Below, one piece after another: positions 7,591 through 15,800 of a DNA stretch of 48,803 nucleotides. The translations under genes and the position numbers were made by a program. The stretch is from Robertmurraya siralis (GTDB lineage Bacteria; Bacillota; Bacilli; Bacillales; Cytobacillaceae), in assembly GCF_005502275.1 (NCBI RefSeq), contig NZ_SWLZ01000031.1, forward strand, positions 1 to 48,803. The letters are read 5' to 3'. Below the pieces are notes generated by a model. That model had not been told where the DNA came from. It worked only from the letters and a program-made list of their open reading frames with translations, and did not search any database. How positions within the stretch are numbered: the first letter of the stretch is position 1; every line of letters starts with the position of its first letter.

Positions 7591-7682
7591 GCTTTTGTTT
7601 TTAAAACTGTAATGGAGATTTAATGATCTGACGTGGGCGACTTACTTTTGTTAAGTTTCCTACAGAATAAAGGAGCGGGAAT

Positions 7683-8096
7683 ATGGCAAAGCGTGCGATT
7701 TTAGTGATTACGCATGGGGAGTTCGGCAAGGAGCTCATAAAAAGTGCGGAAATGATTATGGGACCGCAGGAAAATTTATGTGCATTAGCTCTTAAACCAA
7801 GTGCATCAGTAGATGATTTGCGTGAAGAAGCTAGTAAGATTGTAGTGGAGAATGAAAAAAAGGGATTAGAAACAGTCATCCTTGTCGATTTGTTGGGGGG
7901 AAGTCCGTCAAATGTATCGTTATCTCTGCTGAGCAAGTTTGAGTTGCATATATTAACTGGAGTCAATATGCCCATGTTAATTGAATTATTGACTTTGTTT
8001 CAATCAGAAGAAGATACAACAAAATTAATCGAAACGGTGAGAGGGACAAGTGTTGCTGGAATCTATCATTTGAATCGGAACTTTATAAAGAAGTAA
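7683..8096 (+). CDS. PTS mannose-family subunit IIA
   Basis: 137 residues. A cytoplasmic phosphotransfer domain: phospho-HPr phosphorylates the N-terminal histidine in ILVITHGEFG (about residue 10), and phosphate then passes to IIB. The strand-loop DLLGGSPSN near residue 73 is the second conserved IIA signature. It is a free-standing domain, not fused to IIB as in E. coli ManX. AGGAGCGGGAAT precedes the ATG. The 92-base gap after IID holds no other gene. Confidence 0.9.
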   Translation: MAKRAILVITHGEFGKELIKSAEMIMGPQENLCALALKPSASVDDLREEASKIVVENEKKGLETVILVDLLGGSPSNVSLSLLSKFELHILTGVNMPMLIELLTLFQSEEDTTKLIETVRGTSVAGIYHLNRNFIKK

Positions 8097-8123
8097 ATTT
8101 TTAGTGTCGAAAGGGAGGTCTGT

Positions 8124-8618
8124 ATGGGGAAAATTAACTTGGTAAGGGTTGACGAGCGCTTAATTCATGGACAAGTCATGACAAAATGGTCAAAAGGTTT
8201 GGGTACGAATGCGCTTTATGTTATTGATGATGAAACAGCAGCAGATGAATTTATGAAAGATATTTATATTAATACGAATTCGTCATCTGGGCTGAAGATT
8301 CAAGTATACAGCAATAAAGAGGTTGTGGAGAAATGGAATCGTGATCAATTTGGAAATGACAGCGTTGTTCTATTATTTAAACATATTGCCAGTGTGAAAG
8401 AAGCTGTTGAAAGCGGGCTTCCCGTTACTAGGCTTAATATAGGGGGAGTTTCTAAAAAAGGAGATGCCCAATTTGTGATCCCAACCGTCGCTTTAACGAA
8501 TGATGATGTTGAATGTTTAAAGAGTCTAGATGATAGAGGGATTGAAGTTTTTTTTCAAACTGTACCAGATAGTAAAAGAGTTTCTTTAGCTGAAGGATTA
8601 AAAGCGATTAAAAAATAA
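8124..8618 (+). CDS. PTS mannose-family subunit IIB
   Basis: 164 residues. The phosphoacceptor histidine lies in the hallmark VRVDERLIHGQVMTKW (histidine about residue 14). IIB takes phosphate from IIA and hands it to the sugar bound by IIC-IID. The rest fits the family, with the conserved LNIGGVSKKGD near 110. RBS AAAGGGAGG is well placed. The IIC-IID-IIA-IIB order shows a complete transporter with separate polypeptides. Confidence 0.92.
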   Translation: MGKINLVRVDERLIHGQVMTKWSKGLGTNALYVIDDETAADEFMKDIYINTNSSSGLKIQVYSNKEVVEKWNRDQFGNDSVVLLFKHIASVKEAVESGLPVTRLNIGGVSKKGDAQFVIPTVALTNDDVECLKSLDDRGIEVFFQTVPDSKRVSLAEGLKAIKK

Positions 8619-8708
8619 CGATGAAATTCAAATTCACCTTAGTTAGTGCCTTGCTCTACAAAATAAGATATTTCTTCAGTTTGATAGAAGTAGAAAGGGA
8701 TAAAAGCA

Positions 8709-9710
8709 ATGGGAAATAAAATTGCAATTGTCAATTCAAGTAGTTTTGGAGAAAAGTGCCCTGGGCAACTAGAGCGTCTTAAAACACTTGGGGAAGTTGA
8801 AAGATTTACCTTTCATATAGATATTCCGGGGAAAGAATTAGCTGAAAAATTACATGGCTTTAATATCATTATTTCTAGTGTCACTCCTTTTTTTACGAGA
8901 GAATTTTTTGAGCATAAAGACGAAACGTGGATTATTTCACGGCATGGCATTGGTTATAACAATATAGACATTAAAGCAGCGACAGAAAAGGGTACAATTG
9001 TGACAGTTGTGTCCGCTTTAGTAGAAAGAGATGCAGTAGCTGAAAATGCCGTTACGAACTTGTTGGCAGTGGTAAGGAAGACAGTTTCAGCCGCGACAGC
9101 AGCAAAAGAAGGACGGTGGGTTGAGCGGGCTCAGTTTGTCGGACGGCAAATCACTGATAAAACGGTTGGTATTATAGGATTAGGAAATATAGGAAGTCGG
9201 GTTGGTGAGATTTTTAAATATGGATTTAATGCTAGATTACTTGCTTACGATCCTTATCAAACAATAGAGCAGTTAGAGCAAAAGGGAGCGGAAGCTGTTG
9301 CATTAGAGGAGTTATTAATTCAGTCCGATATTATTTCATTAAATGCATATGTTGATCAGAAAAGCTATCATCTTCTCTCTGATCGAGAGTTTGCCTTAAT
9401 GAAAAAAGGCGTATACATCACTAATACAGCACGTGGAGAATTATGGGAGCAGGATGCTGTGTTGCGTGCGTTGGAGAGCGGTAAAATCGCTGGACTGGCA
9501 ACAGACGTTTTAGAAGGGGAACCAGTTGATAATACTCATCCATTTTTTAAATATGACAATGTTCTTGTAACGCCCCACACTTCGGCATATACAATGGAAT
9601 GTTTGAGAGGAATGGGTGAGAAAGTAGTTTCTGATGTTGAAAGGGTCATTCAAAAAGAGCAGCCGGATAACGTGGTAAATACTGAATTGTTTCGAGGTAA
9701 TTTATCATAG
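8709..9710 (+). CDS. D-2-hydroxyacid dehydrogenase (possible 2-ketogluconate 6-phosphate reductase)
   Basis: 333 residues. NAD(P)-dependent D-isomer hydroxyacid dehydrogenase. Visible are the substrate loop SRHGIGYNNID near 76, AVAENAV near 115, the dinucleotide-binding motif GIIGLGNIGSRVG near 153, the catalytic arginine in TNTARGELW near 240, the acid in LEGEPVDNTH, and the catalytic histidine in VTPHTSAYT near 290. Members reduce 2-keto acids or oxidise 3-phosphoglycerate. Next to a sugar PTS, gnd and eda, a 2-keto-6-phosphogluconate reductase (KguD-like) role is my inference. A second paralogue follows two genes later. Confidence 0.82.
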   Translation: MGNKIAIVNSSSFGEKCPGQLERLKTLGEVERFTFHIDIPGKELAEKLHGFNIIISSVTPFFTREFFEHKDETWIISRHGIGYNNIDIKAATEKGTIVTVVSALVERDAVAENAVTNLLAVVRKTVSAATAAKEGRWVERAQFVGRQITDKTVGIIGLGNIGSRVGEIFKYGFNARLLAYDPYQTIEQLEQKGAEAVALEELLIQSDIISLNAYVDQKSYHLLSDREFALMKKGVYITNTARGELWEQDAVLRALESGKIAGLATDVLEGEPVDNTHPFFKYDNVLVTPHTSAYTMECLRGMGEKVVSDVERVIQKEQPDNVVNTELFRGNLS

Positions 9711-9754
9711 GAAAGTACTGAGTAAACATCTATTCAAACGAAAGGAGAATCAGC

Positions 9755-10438
9755 TTGGAACTTCCATCTTTAGTTATTTTTGATATGGATGGCTTAATGT
9801 TTGATACGGAAAAATTGGCCTATGAAGCGTGGCAGATGACCTCTCACTATTATGGCTTCCCATTTGAAAGAGCGCTATTTGAGCAGTTTATTGGGATTAC
9901 TAATCAAGATATTATTCGTAAAATGGCTGAGTATTATCCAGATCAACCTGTGCAGGAATGGCGAGCATATATGCGTTTTCAAAAGTATGAATTAGAACAT
10001 TCGTTTATTAAAGGGCCTCGCTTTAAAAAAGAAGGGTTGGACGAGTTGCTTCAATTTTTGAGATCCAAAGGTATAAAGATTGCGGTAGCATCATCCAGTT
10101 CGGTTGAGGTAATCAATAGATTTCTAACGATTTCGCATACACTCCCATTTATTGATTTATATGTTTCTGGAGAGGAAGTGGCACGAGGTAAACCAAGTCC
10201 GGATATATTTCTCGAAGTTTGCACTCGGGCAAAAGTGAATCCGAAGGCCGCCATCGTACTTGAGGATTCACCTGCGGGAATCGAGGCAGCTTATAAGGCA
10301 GGAGTCCAAGCATTTTTTGTACCGGATTTTGTAAAGGAATCGGAAGTGATCGACAGATTCTCACCGAAAACGTTTGAAACGTTAGCTGCTGTCGAAAAGT
10401 ACTTCCGTTTAACATCATGTTCTTCAAAAACAAATTGA
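9755..10438 (+). CDS. HAD-superfamily phosphatase, beta-phosphoglucomutase-like
   Basis: 227 residues from a TTG start at 9755: AAAGGAG ends 7 bases upstream, and the next ATG lies inside the catalytic motif. Motif I is IFDMDGLMFDTE (the two aspartates form the phospho-enzyme and act as acid/base), motif II is the AVASSSS region near 110, the lysine is in RGKPSPDIF near 146, and motif III is VLEDSPAGIEAA near 168. The cap matches the beta-PGM/sugar-phosphatase subfamily. In this operon it may dephosphorylate a dead-end or intermediate sugar-acid phosphate; no substrate can be read from the sequence. Confidence 0.82.
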   Translation: MELPSLVIFDMDGLMFDTEKLAYEAWQMTSHYYGFPFERALFEQFIGITNQDIIRKMAEYYPDQPVQEWRAYMRFQKYELEHSFIKGPRFKKEGLDELLQFLRSKGIKIAVASSSSVEVINRFLTISHTLPFIDLYVSGEEVARGKPSPDIFLEVCTRAKVNPKAAIVLEDSPAGIEAAYKAGVQAFFVPDFVKESEVIDRFSPKTFETLAAVEKYFRLTSCSSKTN

Positions 10439-10454
10439 GAGAGGAGGGGAACGG

Positions 10455-11378
10455 ATGCCTAAAGTATTAATCACTCCACGCTCATTTGGAAAGCACAGTG
10501 ATGAAGCGAAAAGGATTTTAATTGCGAATGGTTATGAAGTTGTCGAAAATCCATATGGAAGGATTTTGACCGAAGAGGAAATGAAAAAGGAAATCGCTGA
10601 TGTCGATGCAGTTATTGTTGGTATTGATCCTTTGAATGGGGAGGTGCTTTCGTGCGCCAAAAACTTAAAAGTGATTTCAAAGTACGGCGTAGGTACAGAT
10701 AATATTGACATTGAGTTTTGCAAGGGGCATAACATTCCAGTAACCGTTACCCGCAATGCAAATTCTGATTCAGTTGCAGATTTTACGTTCGCCCTTATGT
10801 TAGCGATTGCGAGAAGAGTAGTGGAAATAGATAAATCATGCCGTGCATTGAATTGGGGCAAAAAAGCAAGTATCGGTGTACACGGAAAAACACTTGGTGT
10901 CATCGGTACAGGTGCGATTGGAAGGGGTGTCATTAAAAGAGCGTGTGGCTTTGAGATGAAAATTCTTGCTTACGATGTTTATCCAGACGATGAATTTGCA
11001 CAAGAGTACGATGCAACCTATGTTGAATTTGAAACGCTTCTTAAAGAGAGCGATTTTATTACCCTGCATTTGCCTGCAACACGGGAAACAACTGATTTAC
11101 TCAGTGAGAAGGAATTTAGCATGATGAAGGAAACGGCTGTGCTGATCAACACAGCTCGCGGAGAACTTATTGATGAAGACGCGCTTTATGATGCTTTAAA
11201 AAATAAGCGAATTTGGGGAGCTGGACTTGATGTTTTCAAGAAGGAACCACCTGAAAAAATAGAACTGCTTGAATTGGAAAATATAATTTTAGGAGCGCAT
11301 GCGGCCGCTTCAAGTGTGGATGCGGTTAATAAAATGAGCTTAATGGCAGTAGAAAATATTCTAGCCAATTTTAAATAA
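10455..11378 (+). CDS. D-2-hydroxyacid dehydrogenase, phosphoglycerate dehydrogenase-like
   Basis: 307 residues, a second member of the D-isomer hydroxyacid dehydrogenase family in the operon. Signatures: ISKYGVGTDNID near 72, the SVADFTFALMLA helix, GVIGTGAIGRGV near 142, NTARGELIDEDAL near 230 with the catalytic arginine, VFKKEPPE with the acid, and LGAHAAASS with the histidine near 283. It lacks the C-terminal ACT domain of long SerA enzymes. It starts 16 bases after the HAD gene. Two non-identical reductases suggest two oxidation states of one sugar acid (for example 2-keto and 2,5-diketo) or two substrates; this is inference. Confidence 0.82.
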   Translation: MPKVLITPRSFGKHSDEAKRILIANGYEVVENPYGRILTEEEMKKEIADVDAVIVGIDPLNGEVLSCAKNLKVISKYGVGTDNIDIEFCKGHNIPVTVTRNANSDSVADFTFALMLAIARRVVEIDKSCRALNWGKKASIGVHGKTLGVIGTGAIGRGVIKRACGFEMKILAYDVYPDDEFAQEYDATYVEFETLLKESDFITLHLPATRETTDLLSEKEFSMMKETAVLINTARGELIDEDALYDALKNKRIWGAGLDVFKKEPPEKIELLELENIILGAHAAASSVDAVNKMSLMAVENILANFK

Positions 11379-11397
11379 ACATAAGGGATGAACATTC

Positions 11398-12027
11398 ATG
11401 GATAAAATTGAAGTTTTGGCAAAGATGAAAGAGGAAAAAGTTATCGCAGTCATTCGTGCGCCAAATGAAGAACAAGGATTCCTTATCAGTGAAGCTATTT
11501 ACCAAGGAGGCATTAAATTTTTAGAGTTAACGATGACCGTTCCAGGGGCGTTGGAGCTTATCAAAAAATTATCGGAAAAGTACGCTGGAGAGGATGTCAT
11601 TGTTGGTGCCGGAACAGTGTTAGACTCTGAAACAGCACGCCTTGCCATTTTAGCAGGAGCTAAATTTATTGTTGGTCCAAATCTTTCACCTGAAGTCATT
11701 ACGATGTGTCATCGATACCGAGTTACTGTAATGCCGGGTGTGATGACTCCGACGGAAGCATTATCGGCATTGGAACTGGGAGCAGATGTCATTAAGGTCT
11801 TTCCAGGAGGAGCTTTCGGACCAAGTATCATTAAAGATTTTAAGGGACCGCTTCCACATGGGAACTTCATGCCTAGCGGCGGTGTCACGGTAGAAAATGC
11901 AAATGAATGGATCAAAAGTGGTTCTTATGCAATCGGAACAGGCTCAAGCTTAACAAAAGGGGCGAGCATAGGAGATTACGAGGCAGTAACGAGAGAAGCA
12001 GAAAAATTTGTTGCGATTGTGAAATAG
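11398..12027 (+). CDS. eda: 2-dehydro-3-deoxy-phosphogluconate (KDPG) aldolase
   Basis: 209 residues, typical of the class I KDPG/KHG aldolase family. Cleaves KDPG to pyruvate and glyceraldehyde 3-phosphate. Visible: the catalytic glutamate in FLELTMT near 43, GAGTVLD near 78, the phosphate-binding LSPEV region, the Schiff-base lysine in DVIKVFPGGAFGP near 132, and MPSGGV near 160. Last gene of the operon, 19 bases after the dehydrogenase, and closed by a long palindrome at 12059-12114. No 6-phosphogluconate dehydratase (edd) is in the window, so its substrate must come from another enzyme. Confidence 0.93.
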   Translation: MDKIEVLAKMKEEKVIAVIRAPNEEQGFLISEAIYQGGIKFLELTMTVPGALELIKKLSEKYAGEDVIVGAGTVLDSETARLAILAGAKFIVGPNLSPEVITMCHRYRVTVMPGVMTPTEALSALELGADVIKVFPGGAFGPSIIKDFKGPLPHGNFMPSGGVTVENANEWIKSGSYAIGTGSSLTKGASIGDYEAVTREAEKFVAIVK

Positions 12028-12058
12028 GGAAAAGAAGCTGTGTCAAAAGGTTGTTAAA

Positions 12059-12114
12059 AGGTACTGCACCCCAGAAGTTAGAGTTAATAATCTAACCTCT
12101 GGGGTGCAGTACCA
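12059..12114. repeat. 56-bp palindrome made of IS3-family end sequence
   Basis: GGTACTGCACCCCAGAAGTT (12060-12079, the arm running on to 12082) is mirrored by 12091-12113, a nearly perfect hairpin with an 8-base loop. The same sequence forms the left end of the decayed IS3-like element at 31066-31606. It may be a solo IS end or tiny MITE. Its position just after eda lets it act as a transcription terminator, although no T-run follows directly (AAAAGGACTTTTT does). Confidence 0.7.
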
Positions 12115-12354
12115 AAAGGACTTTTTGATATCAGCTTTTTTTGCCTTGAAAATCGGATTATTATGCTCATTCACTAATAATAAACAATATTACCATTGAA
12201 TCTTCTCCTCATTTTTAGCAATTATAATCCTTTATTGTTATAGTCCGAAACAACGCTTGTTATTTAATTAAAGTGGCAATATTAAAATTGCCTTCCTTTC
12301 ATAAAATAGAATAGAATGGAAAGTACAAGTCATACTTTAAGGAGCGCTCAGACG

Positions 12355-12783
12355 ATGTATGAACTAAAAACAAAAGAAAATAATCAAAGTGTTCTAGAGT
12401 TTATTGAAAATGTGGAGAGTCCGAAAAAAAGAGAGGACGCATATCGATTACTGGATATTTTTTCAGATGTAACAGGTTATAAAGCGAAAATGTGGGGACC
12501 AAGTATGATTGGATTTGGCAAGTATCATTATAAATATGCTTCCGGGCATGAAGGTGATGCTCCCTTGGTGGGCTTTTCTCCACGTAAAGCGAAAATTAGT
12601 TTATATTTTGCGCCGGGCGAGTCAAAAAGAGATGAGTTACTTAAGAGATTTGGAAAACACACGACAGGCAAGGCGTGTGTTTATATTAATAAAGTGGCAG
12701 ATATTGATGAGGAGGTTCTAAAGGAGTTAATTGCCGCATCAGTTGAATTTTTGAGAGAATTGTATCCTTCTACAGCTGAATAG
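12355..12783 (+). CDS. DUF1801-family protein
   Basis: 142 residues from the ATG at 12355, preceded by AAGGAG at 12339-12344; upstream in-frame codons lack a ribosome binding site. The core KMWGPSMIGFGKYHYKY followed by GFSPRKAKISLYFAPG and a C-terminal YINKVADID helix fits the small alpha/beta DUF1801 family, whose biochemical role is not established. Monocistronic by position, with a bidirectional terminator shared with the protease gene at 12794-12827. A promoter is not obvious in the AT-rich 240 bases upstream. Confidence 0.72.
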   Translation: MYELKTKENNQSVLEFIENVESPKKREDAYRLLDIFSDVTGYKAKMWGPSMIGFGKYHYKYASGHEGDAPLVGFSPRKAKISLYFAPGESKRDELLKRFGKHTTGKACVYINKVADIDEEVLKELIAASVEFLRELYPSTAE

Positions 12784-12793
12784 AAATGAAATA

Positions 12794-12827
12794 AGGAGAA
12801 GTCTTTCATCGCTGAAAGACCTCTCCA
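12794..12827. terminator. Bidirectional terminator between DUF1801 gene and protease
   Basis: GGAGA-A-GTCTTTCA and TGAAAGAC-C-TCTCC form a long stem with a four-base loop between two convergent genes. T-rich flanks are weak on both sides. Confidence 0.65.
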
Positions 12828-12848
12828 AATTCGATCGAGCATCAAGAA

Positions 12849-15800
12849 TTAATTTTTCCCATTTACGCTTCCGTTGCTATTTCCTTTTTTGACGATATTT
12901 AATTTTCCTTTCGCTTTAGCGCGAGTTATATTGCCAAAGCTGTCTGTGACATTCACTTCGATTACAGCTCCCTTGCCCTCGATATTATTTGGAACCGTCC
13001 AATAGCCAACATAATGTCCATCGTCCGTTTCCATCATCGGCAATTCGGTTGCATTTTGGACATCACCAATATCGGTCAATGGCATTAAGATGGAGAACCT
13101 TGCTTTTAAATTCGGTTCGCTATCAAACTCAATGACGACTGTCTGACCAACTGAGACATCCCGATCCTTTGTAGGAGTTAAGTTCGCAATCGTTGGTGCG
13201 CTATAATCGACTTCAACAGTAATTGATTTAGATTCAGAATTTCCTGCTAAGTCGACGGCCTTCACTTCGATATTGTTCGAGCCTTCCTCTAATAAAATTC
13301 GTTTTGCGTAACGGCCGTCAGTAACAGTAGCTTTTTGCCCATTTACTTCGACATAATCTAAATGGGAGTCGACTACTTCGCCTTCAACTGTAACGGTTTC
13401 GCGATTGATCTTTTCCCCGTTTGTTGGGCTTGTGATCGTTAGTTGAGGTGCTTCTGTATCGAGAATGACGGTGACAGTTTCAGATTCATTTGCTCGTTCT
13501 CCATTTAAATAATTGACTGCTTGTAGTTCATTTTCACCTTCGCTTAAAGTAACTGGAATTTTAAATGTACCATCTTCTCCAACTGTTACTTCTTCAACTT
13601 CCTCACCGTTATTCAGCAAAGAAATGGTTGTTGTAGGTGATGCTTTCCCTTCGACTTCGATCGCTGGTTCATTTGTCATGTAGCCATTGGAAGGGGAGGT
13701 GATTTGAACAGCTTGAACCTCATAATCCACTCGAGCGCGAATCATATAATTTCCTTCACTAGAAGGGGATGGGGACCAAGTGCCAGCAACTGATTGGAAA
13801 CTTCTCCCTGCGTTTGGTCCGTTTTCATCGGTAGCCAGGCCAGGAGTATTGGGATTCGCTCCAGTTTGGACGTATACCATGTAGAAATCACCCGAAACCT
13901 GGATATTTTCGTCACGAAGATCTACAATAGTCCATTGGTTTAAATCGCGAATCGCTTCTGCTTCAACAGGACCTGCTAATTTCTTGCCAGGTAGGCCGTC
14001 GGGACCTGTAGCATCCCAAACTTCAACGGCAAACTCAGTAGCTCCAGGAGATGGCCAATCCGTTCCATGGAATTGGAAAACACCATCTGTTACAATCGCC
14101 TCTTCTTTATCTTCTGGCAGGGACATGCGGACACCCCATTTATTCCCCGCATCGTAATAGGCACGAGCATTTTCTGGAGTGCCATCATCGTAGCCAATTT
14201 CTCCGCCAGGATAAGTGAATAGAGGCTCAAGTTCGATATTTACCTCTTTATTTTCATCAAAGCTCACTTCTAATTCTGTTCCAATAAATCCTCGTGCAGC
14301 AACTTTTAACGTATACGTGCCTTCATAAGCAGTTAAGCTATAGTTTCCGTCAGCATCTGTTTGTACTGGCGTTATATTGGCATCCTCCACAAGTAAGAGG
14401 GTTGCACCTTCGACTGCTTCTCCAGAATTGGCACTTGTAATGGTTCCGCTAATTGTTGCTTTTGGCAGTTCCTCAAGCACAAAATTAGCAGTTGAAACTC
14501 GATCGGCTTCAACGGTTACAGCTTGTTCTTCTGAACGGAAACCATATGATTCAGCAACCAATGTAAAATTACCGGCTGGATGAATGAAAGAAAAGCTCCC
14601 ATCTGCTGGGTTTGTTCCTACAGATCTGCCATTTTCTAATACAGATACTCTTGCACTAACAGGCAGATTTGAAAGTTCCTTTTCAATTAATTCTACTTGA
14701 TCGTTTTTAGATAGATTTGGACGAATTTTATTTGGGTCCACCTTTTCAGCATTTTTTCCTTTTGTTGTATCCTTCGCTGTTTCTTTTGGTATTGTAATGC
14801 TGCCAGCAGGCTTCTTTATATTGATGGATGTATTGGATAAGGCTACATCATCAATATACCAGCCATCTCTGACTACACTGCTGTCTGTATCTAGATTAAA
14901 GGCAACGTAGACTCTATCACCAGCATATTGGGATAAATCTATTTCAACTGGGGACCATGCGTTTTGAATATTCGTTAGACGTAGCGCTTGTGTCCATTGT
15001 TGCATATCAGTTGAGATAAAGACGTGTGCGAAGTCCCAATTGTTCTCAATGTTGTACCAATGCTCGAACTGCAGATAGGCATTGCCTTCAGGTAAATCAA
15101 TCGGCGGCATCAGCAATGTTGAATTTTCATTGTTGTTATAGGTTCCTTCAGGATTAGTGGCATATACGTATTCACCTGAAACTGCTCCACCAGGACCGGA
15201 AGTAGGGATGCCACGAGCCCAAGAATTGTTTTCTCCATAACTAGTCCAACCAGCGGGCTCTGATTCAAAATCTGTTGAATATCCGATAGTGATTCCACCT
15301 ATGACATTTGTTTCGTATTGTTCACTGGTTACAGAATTATTTCCAAAATCGTTCACTGTTACCGTATAGCTGAGTGTTCCTTCTACCACATCTTCTCCTG
15401 GAATAGTGGCAACAAAGGAACCGGACCGGAAGTCACCGGATGTTCTTTTAGCTTGAACTGAGCCTTCCTTTCCTTCTGAATTAACATAATCAACAGTGAC
15501 AGAAGTAACACTAATATTGTCACTTGCCAAAACGGTTAGGTCTAAATCCATTTTTGAGTAAACTTCCTCGGAAGGAGTATGTTCAAAGACAGGTGCCTCT
15601 GTATCTTCTCCTTCCATCGTTACAGAGCCTTCAATCGTCCCTAATCCCTCAATTATCGATGAAACTGCATCAAAAGCATTGACTAGACCATGGCCAAATC
15701 CATTATTCGGGGACTCTGGATACTGGCTATTGGTTAGAGGTGTTGCTGTATCGAGTAGCAATTCTTCAAGTTCATCAACAGATAAACTGGAATTTGCCTG

